Shown here in pieces: positions 35,600 through 50,000 of a DNA stretch of 64,000 nucleotides. A program made the position numbers and the translations under genes. Numbering within the stretch: the first letter of the stretch is position 1; every line of letters starts with the position of its first letter. Below the pieces are notes generated by a model, which did not search any database, was not told the DNA's origin, and worked only from the letters and a program-made list of their open reading frames with translations. Origin of the DNA: Isoetes taiwanensis (Eukaryota; Streptophyta; Lycopodiopsida; Isoetales; Isoetaceae); assembly GCA_021234155.1 (NCBI GenBank), contig JAJEKV010000047.1:1042494-1106493 (forward strand), written 5' to 3'.

Positions 35600-38500
35600 C
35601 AGTAATTAGAATACATTGAGCAAGATGGTACAAACATGGGCACAACGATAATGAAGAGTACAATGATGAAGATGAACAGAATATGATGATGAAGATGACG
35701 ACAATGCCCCTATGGATCTAACTTCATGGAAGTTGAGGAACCCATAGCCCACATGTTAGATGCATTTGGCCCAATCTTCGATAAATCCACCTAGATGACG
35801 ATATAAATACTCCTAACGATGGTCATGAAGATCACGCTTTTATTGGAGGAGGCGATAAAGCATTATATCCAGTGCAAGCATATCTAGATTGACTACATCT
35901 TTATTGATATTAAACCTTCAAGCCAAATTCAAATGGAGCAATGTTGTTACGGCTTTGTTAGAGTAAGTACAATTGCAATCACTTGACTTATTGAATTTGT
36001 AGTTGAATGTATACGTAAAGGTCCTGTTTTATACTGTGTTATTGCAAGAGAAAATACTCCCACAAGGGAACACTATGCCCAAAAGTCGACCGAATAAAAA
36101 AAATATATTGGCAGCCATCTTGGTTTAGGCTACCATAAGATTCACGCTTGTCCAAATGATTGCATGGTATATTATCCTAATGACATCTACAAGAACACGT
36201 AAACATGCCCTAAAATGTGGTGCCTCTAGGTACAACACAGGATGCCAAGGGAAAGACCGGCCCCGATGAAGGTGGTTCGCCACTTTCCATTGATCCCTCG
36301 CGATAAGGCTATTGTTTCGATGTGAATCTCTAGCTTCGCCATGGGTTGGTGTGCCGCTAACGCGTTGAGTGACAATGTAATTCGCGCGGGTTAGTGACCG
36401 CAAGCAATGGAAGCATATTGATGAAACATGGCCTAATTTGGAAGAGAGCCACCTAAATCTCGATTAGGGTTGGCAACGGATGGTGTTAATCCTTATGGAC
36501 GCCAATCGCCGCTGCGGGTCAACTTGGCCAAGAGTGTTGATCAACTATAATTTACCACCGTGGTTACTCATGAAGACTAGCCATTTAATGGTAGTACTAT
36601 TAGTTCCAGGACCGGAAGAAGCCGGAAAGTCTAGATCCAGATCCGAAAAATAGTTATTGATGAGCTTTTGACATTGTGGAGTGAAGGTATTGAAGTTTAC
36701 GATGTCTCAAGAGAACTTCGCGGCCGAACTAAGATTTACCTTGAGAGCAATCTTAATGTGGACAACGAGCGATTGGCCCGGGTTTGTATGAACTCTCCTC
36801 GACTTCAAGTGTCCGGATATGCGATGTCACTTGTGTGGGTTTGAACAGCTTGAACTCTCACGGTCAACAGCATTGCACAAAAATGTCTATGCAAACTTCA
36901 AGAGATATCCGCCAATGGAAAATCGACTTCGATACGTAGGTCCAAGAGAAAACATTGCAATCAAGAGCCTCCCAAAAGGTTGACAATGAGAGATTGGGGT
37001 AACATGTGGGATGCCGCCAAGGAAATAAGGTTAAGGGAATGAAGTGGAAAGCATCCTTCTTCCTTCTACCCTATTGATGTAATTGAAGATCCATCATCTT
37101 CTTGATCCCATGCACATCTTTAAAAACGTTTTGCGCCTATTTGGAGGCATGTCACCGGACGAAGGACACAGATGCAAAGACGAAGATCTACAAGAAGTCG
37201 GATCAAAATCTAAAGCATGGTTAAATGTCGAAGAAGGAATAAGGCCACAAGTGGATTGATCGCGTGCCTAGAAAAATGTATGAAACCCGCTCGAGAAGCT
37301 TTATCAAGGCAATAAAGACTGACAGATATATGCATTCGCTATGTAATTGTTTCTCTAACTAGGGGAGTTAACCGGGTTGAAATCTCATGATTGGCATAAG
37401 ATGTTGCAGTTTGTTATGCCTATTGTTCTCGAGGGGTCGCCTCGCCACGGGTCCACTACGCGGCAATATGTCTCCCTATCGAAGTTTTCCAGTGTTCGTG
37501 ACGGATTTAGAAAACACTCGATGCTGAACTCTCACTTAACTTTTTTCTTTCTTAAATGATATTTAGATGGATTACAAGGAAGGAGATACCAAACAAATGA
37601 AATTATGGACATGCTAACTAAGGTCGTTGAGGCATGTTGTATGCTAGAGAAAGAATTCCCAACAAGTTTTTCGGACATACAAACTCACTTACTAGTGCAT
37701 TTAGTGGACGGTAGAGCTTGCGTGCACAACAAATCCTAGATGGATGTTTTTATAGAACGCTTCGAAGGTCCTCAAGGACTTCAGACGTCGAAGGCAAGGC
37801 CGAGGGTTGCATGGCCGAGGGTTGGTTAGCACGCAGAGTCATTATTCTATGTCACCGAAGTTCTTGGCCGATCTACACCCCAATGCTCCACGATTATGGA
37901 CCGATGAAGACACTCCAACTATAATTGAGAAGTTCCCAAGGAAGACCACGTAAGAAATTGTTCACACTAGAAGAACAGCAAAAGTCAATAAGTTTTCATC
38001 TACAACTCCACTCCCATGGAGAAATGGATAAAAAAAATACGAGGAAGAAAAAATAAAGAGAGATGAGGAGAGAAGACGCTTATCGACAAAAGAATCGCGA
38101 AAACAACCACTTCCGCATCATCTAGGGTCCCGCCAAGTGAGATAAACAATAAATGGTCGCCGAACAACTAGAGATGGCAAGGCAACGTATTAACATGTTT
38201 CTAGCGAAGAATTTGCATATGCTAAAGGCGTGTCACTATTTGTAAGTGCAACTTAATAGCATATTATAATTCATGAGTTTCGCTCGCTATTTTGAACATT
38301 TGTTCCTTTACTTTGTAGTATAATTCATATGCATCAATATGGTCTTCGGGTGCTCACTTTCGACGACAAAGTGTGGATCATGGCAAACGACTTATGATTG
38401 TGGTATATCAGCAAAGTTTAGTACGCTTTGCCGACCGGTAGTGCGCACTCCAAACCCAATCGAGGCAATGTTGGAATGGATTGGTACTATAAAGACTATC

Positions 38501-38985
38501 ATGGAGGTTGATGTCGGTAGTGCATTCAAAACAATGTTGTTTGATGCCAATGGTTTGATCTTGTGTGTATCGGGTGCTCATGCCACGACATACGCAAAGA
38601 TCCGAAAGTGGCCTGTATTCACTAGATTCAACTCGCCGGATCGCGGGTCAAGACACACTCGTGAGGGTTGAGCAATGTGAACAAGTATGTTTACTTGGAT
38701 GTAATAAAATTTATATATGTCATTAACAAAGGAACTAATGTAATAGAGGTTTTGTAGGTCACCTTCGCTCCGCATCCTTTGCAAGATCGCTGGTGGTTCG
38801 TAGTTCCATGTAAGGCTCGCCCCCCGCCGATATTTGAAGGTGAAGAAGAGATGGCTACGAATAGAGAGGTTGGGGGGCTAGACTATTGTCATGATAGAAG
38901 ACTACCATCGATTGAACCTTCATTACTTTATTATGATTATATTTTCTTCCCACATATGAATAAGAAAATACTTTGGCATGCTTAA
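35600..38985 (+). pseudogene. TNP2-type CACTA transposase (Transposase_21 with DUF4218/DUF4216-like parts), decayed
   Basis: Successive fragments in all three forward frames follow the TNP2 order. They are LPQGNTMPKSRPNKKNI (36057), HACPNDC (about 36145), CPK-CGASRYNT with a one-base insertion (36203), LFRCESLA (about 36310), RLGLATDGVNPYG (about 36465), NYNLPPWL (about 36545), ATALHK-type zinc region (about 36870), LLDPMHIFKNVL (37104, counterpart of DVMHIEKNV) and GLKSHDWHKMLQFVMPIVL (37371). Then come the DUF4218-like CMLEKEFPTSFSDIQTHLLV (37640) and a DUF4216-like end with IGTIKTIMEVDVGSAFKTML (38480) and LQDRWWFVVPCKARPPPIF (38779), stopping at 38985. Over ten frame changes and stops make it a pseudogene. 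TNP2 is the DDE-type enzyme that cuts CACTA ends. Exact exon boundaries are not resolvable. Confidence 0.88.
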
Positions 38986-39930
38986 TTTGTGTATACTACA
39001 AACCATATTAGGCAACATTAGTATTGCAACTTCGGGTTATCATAGACATTTATGCCAAGTTAATTGGCAGCCTAGTATAGACCTATGGTTTGCAAGCCGA
39101 TCGTGGCAGTCCTACATACGCTTGAGTACACGCTTTATGTTTAATTAATCATAAAATGTGAAGATTCCCTTCAAAATGCAAGATTCATATACAAAAATCA
39201 TATATGTATTCCCTTCAAAATACAAAATTCATATAAAAACCCATACACAATTCAAATACACAAAACAAAGTGGATGCCAAAGGCACATCTAGCTGTATAT
39301 ATCAAGATCCAAGCAGGATCCACTGCAGTCAAGGTGCTCGACGGTGATTTCCTCCACCCCGCCGTAACAAGCCTCCCCCGGCATGGAATCCAAGCCCTCC
39401 CGGATGGTGTCTATTTCCCCAAGGAATTCATGTACAAGCACTTCCCCAAGATGCCCCGGGTTGGTCTGGTGCAACCTTTGAAAGTAGGGCTTCAAAGAAT
39501 GTTTCCCTTCCCAAAGGACCCTATCCTCTAGCATACGGGCCAAGCACAACGAAGCTCACCATGCATTTCTTAAGGCATTCGAGCCCCAGATTGAGGGGGA
39601 AGGGAAGGCCTCCCAAAGCACGCGAAGCGAGGTCTTTCTTGCCCCCTATCACGCAGCCTTTGTCATGGCTTGCTTGAACTCGCCTTTCTTAAGTTAGGGT
39701 TCGCCTCTAGCCACGTGACCGGAGGAGCTTCGGTGTGCTCCAGCCCAGCCGCAGACGGCCGGTGCGGCATCGCGGGCATGCATCGAGAGAAGCGCCATGG
39801 CGATGCAGTGAGGAGCTCACGAAGGAGGAGGAGGAGGAAGCCGGAGAGCGGAGGAGCGAGGACGGAGGATCTGGAGGGCGGGCGGAGAAGCCGGAGGACT
39901 AATAGGGCAATATATATGCGAAAACAAAAC
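38986..39930. other. Unassigned stretch after the transposase
   Basis: AT-rich to about 39270, with a small direct repeat (ATTCCCTTCAAAATxCAA at about 39165 and 39210). Then GC-rich with competing frames on both strands (39289-39549 minus, 39670-39960 plus) and no recognised domain. The part 39700-39930 is CG/GAGG-rich, like a 5' untranslated region. Confidence 0.4.
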
Positions 39931-39934
39931 AAAT

Positions 39935-40020
39935 TTCGTACGACGTCGCAAATGCGGTGAACGTCGTTATAGACGTCGTTTAACGACGCGCCGACGCCGT
40001 TAAACGAGGTCTCGTTTTTT
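39935..40020. repeat. Internal subterminal-like palindrome block
   Basis: It contains GTACGACGTCGCAAATGCGG, GAACGTCGTTATAGACGTCG, TTTAACGACGCG and GACGCCGTTAAACGAGG. It is followed by a CCCATTTCTTTATGATTTGA stretch resembling the one after the left subterminal block (33400). This suggests an internal copy of the element's left end. Confidence 0.75.
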
Positions 40021-40039
40021 TAAATGTCACCGCCCGGCT

Positions 40040-41070
40040 TTCATTTTTCCCATTTCTTTATGATTTGAGTATTGGCGCTACCGCTTTGAACGATCCTCGG
40101 ATCCTAGTTTTTCATTGCGCTATTGTGAGAGTTTTTTCTTTATTGCTTTTTGGGATACATGGCCATGGAAGGTATGCTTCGACGCTTGAACCAGATTCAG
40201 GAGGAGATGAGGATTCAAGAGCAGAGAGATATGGAACCTGTCTTCACAAGTAAGGCTACACTCAGAAGTTTATAGACTTTATTGTATTTTTCTATTTTCT
40301 AATCTATAGCTTGGTGTAGGAGCCGCCGAGGGCATGAGAAGGAAGGGAATCCTCCCGCGGAACCCTCCTCCACTCAAAGATGAGGACTATGAAACAACGA
40401 TCCATCGGATGAAGGTATTAAAGAAGTATGTGATTGGTGAGAAGGCATCGATCGAATTGCTAGGAACCCGCTGAGCTCATTTAGCATGATGAGGGTGCTT
40501 CTTGAAAAGATGGTCGTGGTTTGGAAGCACCACAGAAAAACAACATTAACATGATACTAGCGCCGACATGGCTGCCGCTGCACATACTTGACATGGAGCT
40601 ATGGTTCAAAGGGAGAAGGACAAGTGGAGGACTTCACGATGGAAACCATAAGCCAAGCTCATGAGGAGTATGTGAATTGTTCAAGTGATCTTTTGTTCAA
40701 TAAACCTATGTTTTGTACATTGTTATATTTTCTCTTGGGTACAATCTAGCATTGATACATGCATGAACATGATCTTCTATTGATCCCGCCTTCTTGGGCC
40801 TCGATTTGCCATTTCGAGCCCGAGGTTTCTCGCGACATTTCGACTTGACTGGTAGAACCAGCTTGAGATTATTTGTGGTTTGACTCTCCCTGTAGCTCTT
40901 ACAAATGGGACACTTCCATGTTCTAAATCTTTCAAATGCACATTCTTAGAAGTTTAGATGGACAGTCAGCTTGGATTTTTTCTCCAACCTCGATCGATAG
41001 AAGCAGCCCACTAAATTTATGTTTCTTTGTGGCTTGAAGTCAATGCAGATCTTCCAAATCTTCCAAATCA
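40040..41070 (+). other. Short unknown coding fragments before the array
   Basis: One fragment (40140-40253) encodes HGRYASTLEPDSGGDEDSRA; another (40345-40475) encodes ILPRNPPPLKDEDYETTIHR and MKVLKKYVIGEKASIELLG before a stop. The second is preceded by a TAG that could be a splice acceptor. From 40700 to 41070 I see nothing. Confidence 0.3.
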
Positions 41071-41073
41071 GCT

Positions 41074-44000
41074 CGGTTGCCTCGCGAACGGGCTGCTCCC
41101 GGGACGGTTCTAATGCTAACCTTTTGACCTAAACCTTCTCCCAAAAATTCCAAAATTGGGTCGCGGTGCCGGAGATGAATTAGGATCCAACTGGCAAAAA
41201 TCAGAATTTATTTTCGTGCAATGCATTAATTACGAATTTATGAGTGTGTTGCCACCGCAAAAGCGCCCCGACTTCTAATTGCCACATCGGGAGGAGGACA
41301 GGTCCAAACTCCATCCGCCGGTTCCCCTTGCTATGCTTCTACCGCAGCGGCTTCGACCACGCCTTCCTGCGCAATGGATCAGACTCGCCCCCAAAACGTA
41401 AACCCTTCTAGAGCCCGCAACCCACGTGGTTTACGCTTTGAGGCCCTCTCCTTGTTAGAGGTAGGGACCTTGCGACGGTCTTGAAGTGGAGTTGGGGTGT
41501 TGACGCCGAGCGGACCCTAAAATCCTCCCCGAGGGCTGCTTGCCCCAAATTTCCCTCTCCCCAAGGCCCCGGGACAATTTGGCAACCTCCCTCTCCCGGA
41601 ACCCACGATTTGGCTCTCCCAATTGACCTTCGAACGCTGACATTGCCCTGGGGGGACCAAGTTCCGCGGAGTTAGTGTGACACAAAGACTGGGAGCCGCC
41701 CCCAAAACGTAAACCCTTCTAGAGCCCGGCAACCCAAAAGTGGTTTACGCTTTGGAGGCCCTCTCCTTGTTAGATCTCGGCCGACTTTGCGCCATGTCTT
41801 GAAGTGGAGTTGGGGTGTTGACGGGCCGTGAGAGTGGACACTAAAATCCCTCCGAACTTTCGCCCCTTGCCGGAATTTCCCTCTCCCCAAGGCCCCCGGG
41901 AAGGACAGCAACCTCCCTCACCGTGCAATGCATTTTGCGATTTGGCTCGCCAATGGACTCATAACGCCAACATTGCCACGGGACCAAGTTCCGCCGGGCC
42001 ATAAGACCAGGACTCGCCCCAAAAAACGAAACCCTTCTAGAGCCCCGCAACCCACGTGGTTTACGCCGAGGCCCTCCTTGTCGAGTTAGGGCCGGACCTG
42101 ACCTTGGTGTCTTCAAGTGGAGTTGGGGTGTTGACGCCAGCGGACCCTAAAAATCCCTCCTAAGTCGCTTGCCCCAAATTTCCTCTCCCCAAGGCCCCTT
42201 GGGGACCGGACGGACCGACCTCCCCTCTGGGGATCGGGCGATCTGGCTCGCCAATGACTTAACGCCGACATTGCCCCGGGGACCAAGTTCCGCGGGGCGA
42301 AGACCACCCGAACTCCAAGAAGCCAAAGTAGCTCACTTCCATCACACTCCTAGTCAATTGGCCTAGGATGTGGATGCGAGGATACCGTCGTGGAGGGCGG
42401 AGTGTTTTTTTTTTGCAAAACCGACCGCGGTAACTTGCTCCCTAGGGTAATTTCGCCATTCAGGACGATTTGGTGGTCGATTTGCCATTCGAGCCTCCTG
42501 CGTGCCCGAACGACAAAACAAGTGCGGTTTCTACAAGGCCGACATCGGGACGCCCCGCGGGTTTGACAAGTTCTCCCGGACCGATCCGGAATCTTTTGGG
42601 CCTTCCCAAGAGGGGCCCATGAACGGAGGATCCAACGGCCGGATAGGGGAACCGGCCCGGAGGGTGGTCATTAGCGCAGCCCCCGGGAGCGCCGCCAGAA
42701 GGGCTGCCTCGGGAACTTTTTGGATCCCTCCCCGGGTCCGGACTCTCCCCTCTTGTGAGGGATCCCCGCAAGGTCCTGGCCTCGCTTTGACTTGGGGAAG
42801 GGTGCCACGGCGGTTCCCCGCAACGGCTCCCTCTAACCGCTCTAATGCTAACCCTTTGACCTAGACCTTCTCCGAAAATTCAAAATTGGGCCGTAGGCCG
42901 GAGATGAATTAGGGATCCAGCCGCAAAAAATCGAATTTATTTTTGTGCAATGCATTAATTGCTAATTTACTAATGTCTTGCCACTGCAAAGCCTCCTCGA
43001 CTTCTACTTGCCACATCGGGATGAGGACAGGCCCAAACTCGCCTCCGCCAGTTCCCTTGCTCCATATTCTCGGCTGCCGCTTCGGCCAGTCCCAAGTGCA
43101 ACAGACCAGACTTCGCCCCCAAAACGCAAACCCTTCTAGAGCCCGGCAACCCACGGGGGGTTTACGTTTCGAGGCCCTCTCCTTGTCGATTCGGTAGGGA
43201 CCTTGCGCCGCGGTCTTGAAGTGGAGTTGGGGTGTTGGACGCCAGAGCGCTGACCCTAAAATCCTCCGGAAGTCGCTTGCCCCAAATTTCTCTCCCAAGG
43301 CCCGGGGCCTCGACGGGCGACCTCCCTCTCCGGGAATCGCTGACTGGCTCGCCAATGGACTTAACGCCGACATTGCCCCGGGGACCAAGTTCCGCGGGCC
43401 GAAGACCACCCAGAACTCCAAGAAGCGCCAAAGTAGCTCACTTCCATCACACTCCTAGTCAATTGGCCTAGGATGTGGATGCTGGATACCGCTCGTGGAG
43501 GGCGGAGTGTTTCTTTCTTTTGCAAAACCCACCGCGGTAACTTGCTCCTAGGTAATTTCGCCATTCCTGACGATTTGGTGGTCGATTTGCCATTCCCCCG
43601 AGCCTCCCGGCCCGAACGACAAAACAAAGGCGGTTTCTACAAGGCCGACATCGAGGACACCCCCGGGTTTGACAAGTTCTCCGACCGATCTGGAATCTTT
43701 TGGGCCTTCCCCAAGAGGGGCCCATGAATGGAGGATCCAATCGGCCGGATAGGGGAACCGGGCCCGGAGGGTGGTCATTAGCGACAGCCCCGGGGGAGCG
43801 CCGCCAGAAGGGCTGCCTCGGGAACTTTTTGGATCCCTCCCGGGTCCGGACTCTCCCCTCTTGTGAGGGATCCCCGCAAGGTCCCGGCCTCGCTTTGACT
43901 TGGGAAGGGTGCCAGCTCGCTGTTCCGCGAAACGGGCTCCCCCGACCGCTCTAATGCTAACCCTTTGACCTAGACCTTTTCTCCGAAAATTCAAAATTGG

Positions 44001-47000
44001 GCCGCAGTGCCGAGATGAATTAGGGATCCAGCCGCAAAAAATCGGAATTTATTTTTCGCGGCAATGCATTAATTCGTAATTTACTTAATGTCTTGCCATC
44101 GCAAAAGCGCCCGACTTCTACTTGCCACATCGGGAGGAGGACATGCCCAAACTCCGCCTCCGCCGGGCCCCTTGCTCCATATTCCTACTCTTTTCTCGGC
44201 TAGGTCCCAAGTGCAACAGACAGATTCTCGCCCCCAAAACGCAAACCCTTCTAGAGCCCGGCAACCCACTGTGGTTTACGCTTTCGAGGCCCTCTCCTTG
44301 TCGATTCGGCCGGACCTTGGCACCCGGTCTTGAAGTGGAGTTGGGGTATTGACGCCAGAGGCCAAGACCTAAAATCCCTCCCGAAGTGCTGCTTGCCCCA
44401 AATTTCTCTCCCCAAGGCCCTCGGGACTGACGGGCACCTCCCCTCCGAATCGCTGGACTGGCTCGCCAATGGACTCTTAACATCGACATTGCCCCGGGGA
44501 CCAAGTTCCGCGGGTAAGACCACCCGAACTCCAAGAAGCGCCAAAGTAGCTCACTTCCATCACACTCCTAGTCAATTGGCCTAGGATGTGGATGCGTGAT
44601 ACTTGTCGGGAGGGCGGAGTGTTTCTTTCTTTGCAAAACCGACCGTGTAACTTGCTCCCTAGGGTAATTTCGCCATTCCGGACGATTTGGCAGGGTCGAT
44701 TTGCCATTCCGAGCATCCCGCCCGAACGACAAAAACAGTGGTTTCTACAAGGCCGACATCCGGGACGCCCCGCGGTTTGACAAGTTCTCGGGACCGACCG
44801 AATCTTTTGGGCCTCCCCAAGAGGGGCCCATGAATGGAGGATCCAACGGCCGGATAGGGGAACCGCCCCGGAGGGTGGTCATTAGCGCAGCCCGGGAGCC
44901 GCCAGAAGGGGCTGCCGGGAACTTTTTGGATCCCGGCCCCGGGTCCGGACTCTCCCCTCTTGTGAGGGATCCCCGCAAGGTCCCCGGCCTCGCTTGACTT
45001 GGGAAGGGTGCCAGCTCGGCTGTTCCCGCAAACGGCCTCCCCGACCGCTCTAATGCTAACCCTTTGACCTAGACCTTCTCCGAAAATTCAAAATTGGGCC
45101 GTGGGGCCGGAGATGAATTAGGGATCCAGCCGCAAAAAATTGGAATTTATTTTCGCGGCAATGCATTAATTGCGAATTTATTTAATGTCTTGCCACGCAA
45201 AAGCCCCCGACTTCTACTTGCCACACGGGATGAGGACAGGCCCAAACTCCGCCTCCGCCGGGTTCCCTTGCTCAGTATTTCGGTTGCCGCTTCTCGCCAG
45301 GTCCCAAGTGCAATGGACCCAGGGACTCTCGCCCCCAAACGCAAAACCCTTCTAGAGCCCGGCAACCCACGTGGTTTACGTTTGGAGACCCTCTCCTTGT
45401 CGATTCGGCCGGGACCTTGCGCCGTGTGTCTTGAAGTGGAGTTGGCGTGTTGACGCCTTGAGCGGGCCAAGACCCTAAAATCCCTCCGAAGCCGCTGTGC
45501 CCCAAATTTCCTCTCCCCAAGGCCCCGGGGGACGGACGGGCGACCTCCCTCCTGGAGGAATCAGCGACTGGCTCAGCCAATGGACTCAGAACATTGACAT
45601 TGCCCTCGGGACCAAGTTCGCGGGCCGTAAGACCACCCAACTCCAAGAAGCCAAAGTAGCTCACTTCCATCACACTCCTAGTCAATTGGCCTAGGATGTG
45701 GATGCGGATACCGGCCGTGGAGGGCGTGAGTGTTTCTTTCTTTTGCAAAACCGACGTGTAACTTGCTCCCTAGGGTAATTTCGCCATTAGGACGCATTTG
45801 GGTGGTCGATTTGCCATTCCGAGCCTCCCGGGCCCGAACGACAAAACAAAGGCGGTTTCTACAAGGCCGACATCGACGCCCATGGTTTGACAAGTTCTCC
45901 GGACCGATCGACTGGAATCTTTTGGGCCTTCCCAAGAGGGGCCCATGAACGGAGGATCCAACGGCCGGATAGGGGAACCGCTCCGGGAGGGTGGTCATTA
46001 GCTGCAGCCCCGGGGAGCGCCGCCAGAAGGGCTGCCTCGGGAACTTTTTTTGATCCCGCCTCCGGGTGTCCCGGACTCTCCCTCTTGTGAGGGATCCGCA
46101 AGGTCCCGCCTCGCTTTGACTTGGGAAGGGTGCCGGCTCGGTTGTCCCCGCAACGGGCTCCCCGACCGATTCTAATGCTAACCCTTTGACATAGACCTTC
46201 TTCAAAAATTCAAAATTGGGCCGCAGTCTTTGGAGATGAATTAGGGATCCAGCCGCAAAAATCGAATTTATTTTCGCGGCAATGCATTAATTATGAATTT
46301 ACTTAATGTCTTGCCATCGCAAAAGCCCCCGACTTCTACTTGCCACATCGGAGGAGGACAGGTCCAAACTCGGGCCCGCCGGCCCCCTTGCTCCAGATTC
46401 TCATTTGCCGCTTCTGGCCAGTCCCAAGTGCAACAGACCGGGACTCGGCCCCAAAACGCAAAACCCTTCTAGAGCCCACGGCAACCCGCGTGGTTTACGT
46501 TTGGAGACCCTCTCCTTGTCGATCTCGGGACCTTGCGCCGTGTCTTGAAGTGGAGTTGGGTGTTGACGCTTGAGGCCAAGACCCTAAAATCCCTCCGGAA
46601 GCTGCTTGCCCCAAATTTCCTCTCCCCAAGGCCCTGGGGACGGACGGGCGACCTCCCCTCTCCGGAATCGCGATCTGGCTCTGCCAATGGACTCAGAACG
46701 TCGACATTGCCCTGGGGACCAAGTTCCGCGGGCTAGAAGACCACCGAACTCCAAGAGCGCCAAAGTAGCTCACTTCCATCACACTCCTAGTCAATTGGCC
46801 TAGGGATGTGGATGGGGATCTTGTCGTGGAGGGCGTGAGTGTTTCTTTCTTTTGCAAAACCGACCGTGTAACTTGCTCCCTAGGGTAATTTCGCCATTCC
46901 GGACGATTTGGCAGGGTCGATTTGCCATTCCGGAGCCTCCCCGGTGCCCGAACGACAAAACAGTGCGGTTTCTACAAGGCCGACATCGACGCCCATGGGT

Positions 47001-50000
47001 TTGACAAGTTCTCCTGACCGATCTGAATCTTTGGGCCTTCCCAAGAGGGGCCCATGAACGGAGGATCCAACGGTCGGATAGGGGAACCGGGCTCCGGGAG
47101 GGTGGTCATTAGCGTGCAGCCCCTGGGGGAGCGCTGCCAGGAAGGGCTGCCTCGGGAACTTTTTTGGATCCCGCCTCCCGGGGTCAGGGACTCTCCCCTC
47201 TTGTGAGGGATCCCCGCAAGGTCCCGGCCTCGCTTGACTTGGGAAGGGTGTGCCGGCTCGGTTCCTCGCAACGGGCCCCCCGACCGCTCTAATGCTAACC
47301 CTTTGACATAGACCTTCCAAAAAATTCGAAAATTGGGCCATGTGCTGGAGATGAATTAGGGATCCAGCCAGGCAAAAATCGAATTTATTTTCGTGGCAAT
47401 GCATTAATTGCGACTTACTTAATGTCTTGCCCAGAAGAAGCCTCCAAGACTTCTACTTGCCACATCCCGGAGGAGGAGCTGGATAGGCCCAAACTCTTTC
47501 TTTTCGGTGTTCCCCTTGCTCCGTATTCTCGGCATTGCTGCTTTCGGCCAGTCCAAGTGCAACAGAGCCCGGAATTCGCCCCCAAAACGCAAAACCCTTC
47601 TAGAGCCCGGCAACCCACGAAGGGGTTTACGTTCGAGACCCTCTCCTTGTCGAGTCGGCCGGGACCTTGCTAACCCTTTGAGTGTCTTGAAGTGGAGTTG
47701 GGGTGTTGCAATGCGCCTTGATGGCCGCACCCTAAAATCCCTCCCGGCCTGCTTGCCCCAAATTTCCTCTCCCCAAGGCCCCGGGGCCGGACGAAGGCGA
47801 CCTCCCCTCTTGAAATCGCTGACCGCTCAGCCAATGGACTCGGAACATCGACATTGCCCATTGGGGACCAAGTTCCGTGGGCGTAAGACCACCCCGAACT
47901 CCAAGAAGCCAAAGTAGCTCACTTCCATCACACTCCTAGTCAATTGGCCTAGGATGTGGATGCGGATACTTGTCGTGGAGGGCGTGAGTGTTTTCGTCTT
48001 TTGCAAAACCGACCGTGTAACTTGCTCCCTAGGGTAATTTCGCCATTCCAGGACGATTTAGGGTCGATTTGCCATTCCGAGCCTCCCCTGTGCCGAACGA
48101 CAAAACAAGGCGGTTTCTACAAGGCCGACATCAGACGCCCACGGGTTTGACAAGTTCTCCTGACCGACTGAATCTTTGGGCCTTCCCAAGAGGGGCCCAT
48201 GAACGGAGGGATCCAACGGCCGGATAGGGGAACAGGGCCCGGGAGGGTGGTCATTAGCGTGCGGCCGGGGAGCTTGCCGGGAGAAGGGCTGCCTCGGGAA
48301 CTTTTGGATCCCGCCTCCGGGGTCCAGGACTCTCCCCTCTTGTGAGGGATCCCCGCAAGGTCCCGCCTCGTTTGACTTGGGGAAGGGTGCCGGCTCGGTT
48401 GCCCCGCAATCGGGCTCCCTCGACCGATTCTAATGCTAACCCTTTGACCTAGACCTTCTCAGAAAATTCCAAAATTGGGTGTCTTTGGAGATGAATTAGG
48501 GATCCAGCCGCAAAAAATCGGAATTTATTTTCGTGCAATGCATTAATTGCGAATTTACGAATGTCTTGCCATCGCAAAAAGCCCACTTCTACTTGCCACA
48601 TCGGGAGGAGGACAGGCCCAAACTCGCTCCGCCGGGCCCCTTGTCCGTATTCTCGCCAGCGCTTCCGGCCAGGTCCCAAGTGCAACGGAGACGGGACTCG
48701 CCCCCAAAACGCAAACCCCTTCTAGAGCCCGGCAACCCACCGGGGTTTACGTTTGAGGCCCTCTCCTTGTCGATTCGTAGGGACCTTGCGCCCGTGTCTT
48801 GAAGTGGAGTTGGGGTGTTGACGCCGTGGAGCGGACCTAAAATCCCTCCGAAGCTGCTTGCCCCAAATTTCCTCTCCCCAAGGCCACGGGACTCGGACGG
48901 GCGACCTCCCTCTCCTGGAATCAAGGATCTGGCTCGCCAATGGACCTTAAGCGTCGACATTGCCCCGGGAGACCAAGTTCCGCGGGCGGAAGACCACCGA
49001 ACTCCAAGAAGCGCCAAAGTAGCTCACTTCCATCACACTCCTAGTCAATTGGCCTAGGATGTGGATGCGGATACTTGTCGTGGGAGGAGTGTTTCTTTCT
49101 TTTGCAAAACCGACCGTGTAACTTGCTCCCTAGGGTAATTTCGCCATTCCGGACGATTTGGCAAGGTCGATTTGCCATTCCGAGCCTCCCAGCCCGAACG
49201 ACAAAACAGTCTGCGGTTTCTACAAGGCCGACATTAGGGGAGCGGTTTGACAAGTTCTCCGGACCGATCGGAATCTTTTGGGCCTTCGAAGCGGGGCCCA
49301 TGAATGGAGGATCCAACGGCCGGATAGGGGAACCGCCCGGGAGGGTGGTCATTAGCGCAGCCCCGGGGAGCGCCGCCAGAAGGGTGCCTCGGGAACTTTT
49401 GGATCCCGCCTCCCGGGGTGGGACTCTCCCTCTTGTGAGGGATCCCCGCAAGGTCCTGGCCTCGCTTGACTTGGGGAAGGGTGCCAGCTCGGTTGCCCGC
49501 AACGGGCTCCCCGACCGCTCTAATGCTAACCCTTTGACCTAGACCTTCTTGAAAATTCAAAATTGGGCCGTGTGCCGGAGATGAATTAGGATCCAGCCGC
49601 AAAAAATCGGAATTTATTTTTCGATGCAATGCATTAATTGCGAATTTCATTTAATGTCTTGCCATCGCAAAAGCGCCCCGACTTCTACTTGCCACATCGG
49701 AGGAGGACAGGCCCAAACTCCGCCCGGCCGGTTCCCCTTGCTCGGTATTCTCATTGCCGCTTCTCGCCAGTCCCAAGTGCAAATGACGGGACTTCGGCCC
49801 CCAAAACGCAAACCCTTCTAGAGCCTGGCAACCCACAGGGTTTACGTTCCGGAGGCCCTCTCCTTGTCAGATTCGGTCGGGACCTTGCGCGTGTCTTGAA
49901 GTGGAGTTGGGGTGTTGGACCTTGAGCGCCAAGACCCTAAAATCCCTCCGGAAGGCGCTTGCCCCAAATTTCCTCCCCAAGGCCCCGAAGGGGCCGGACG

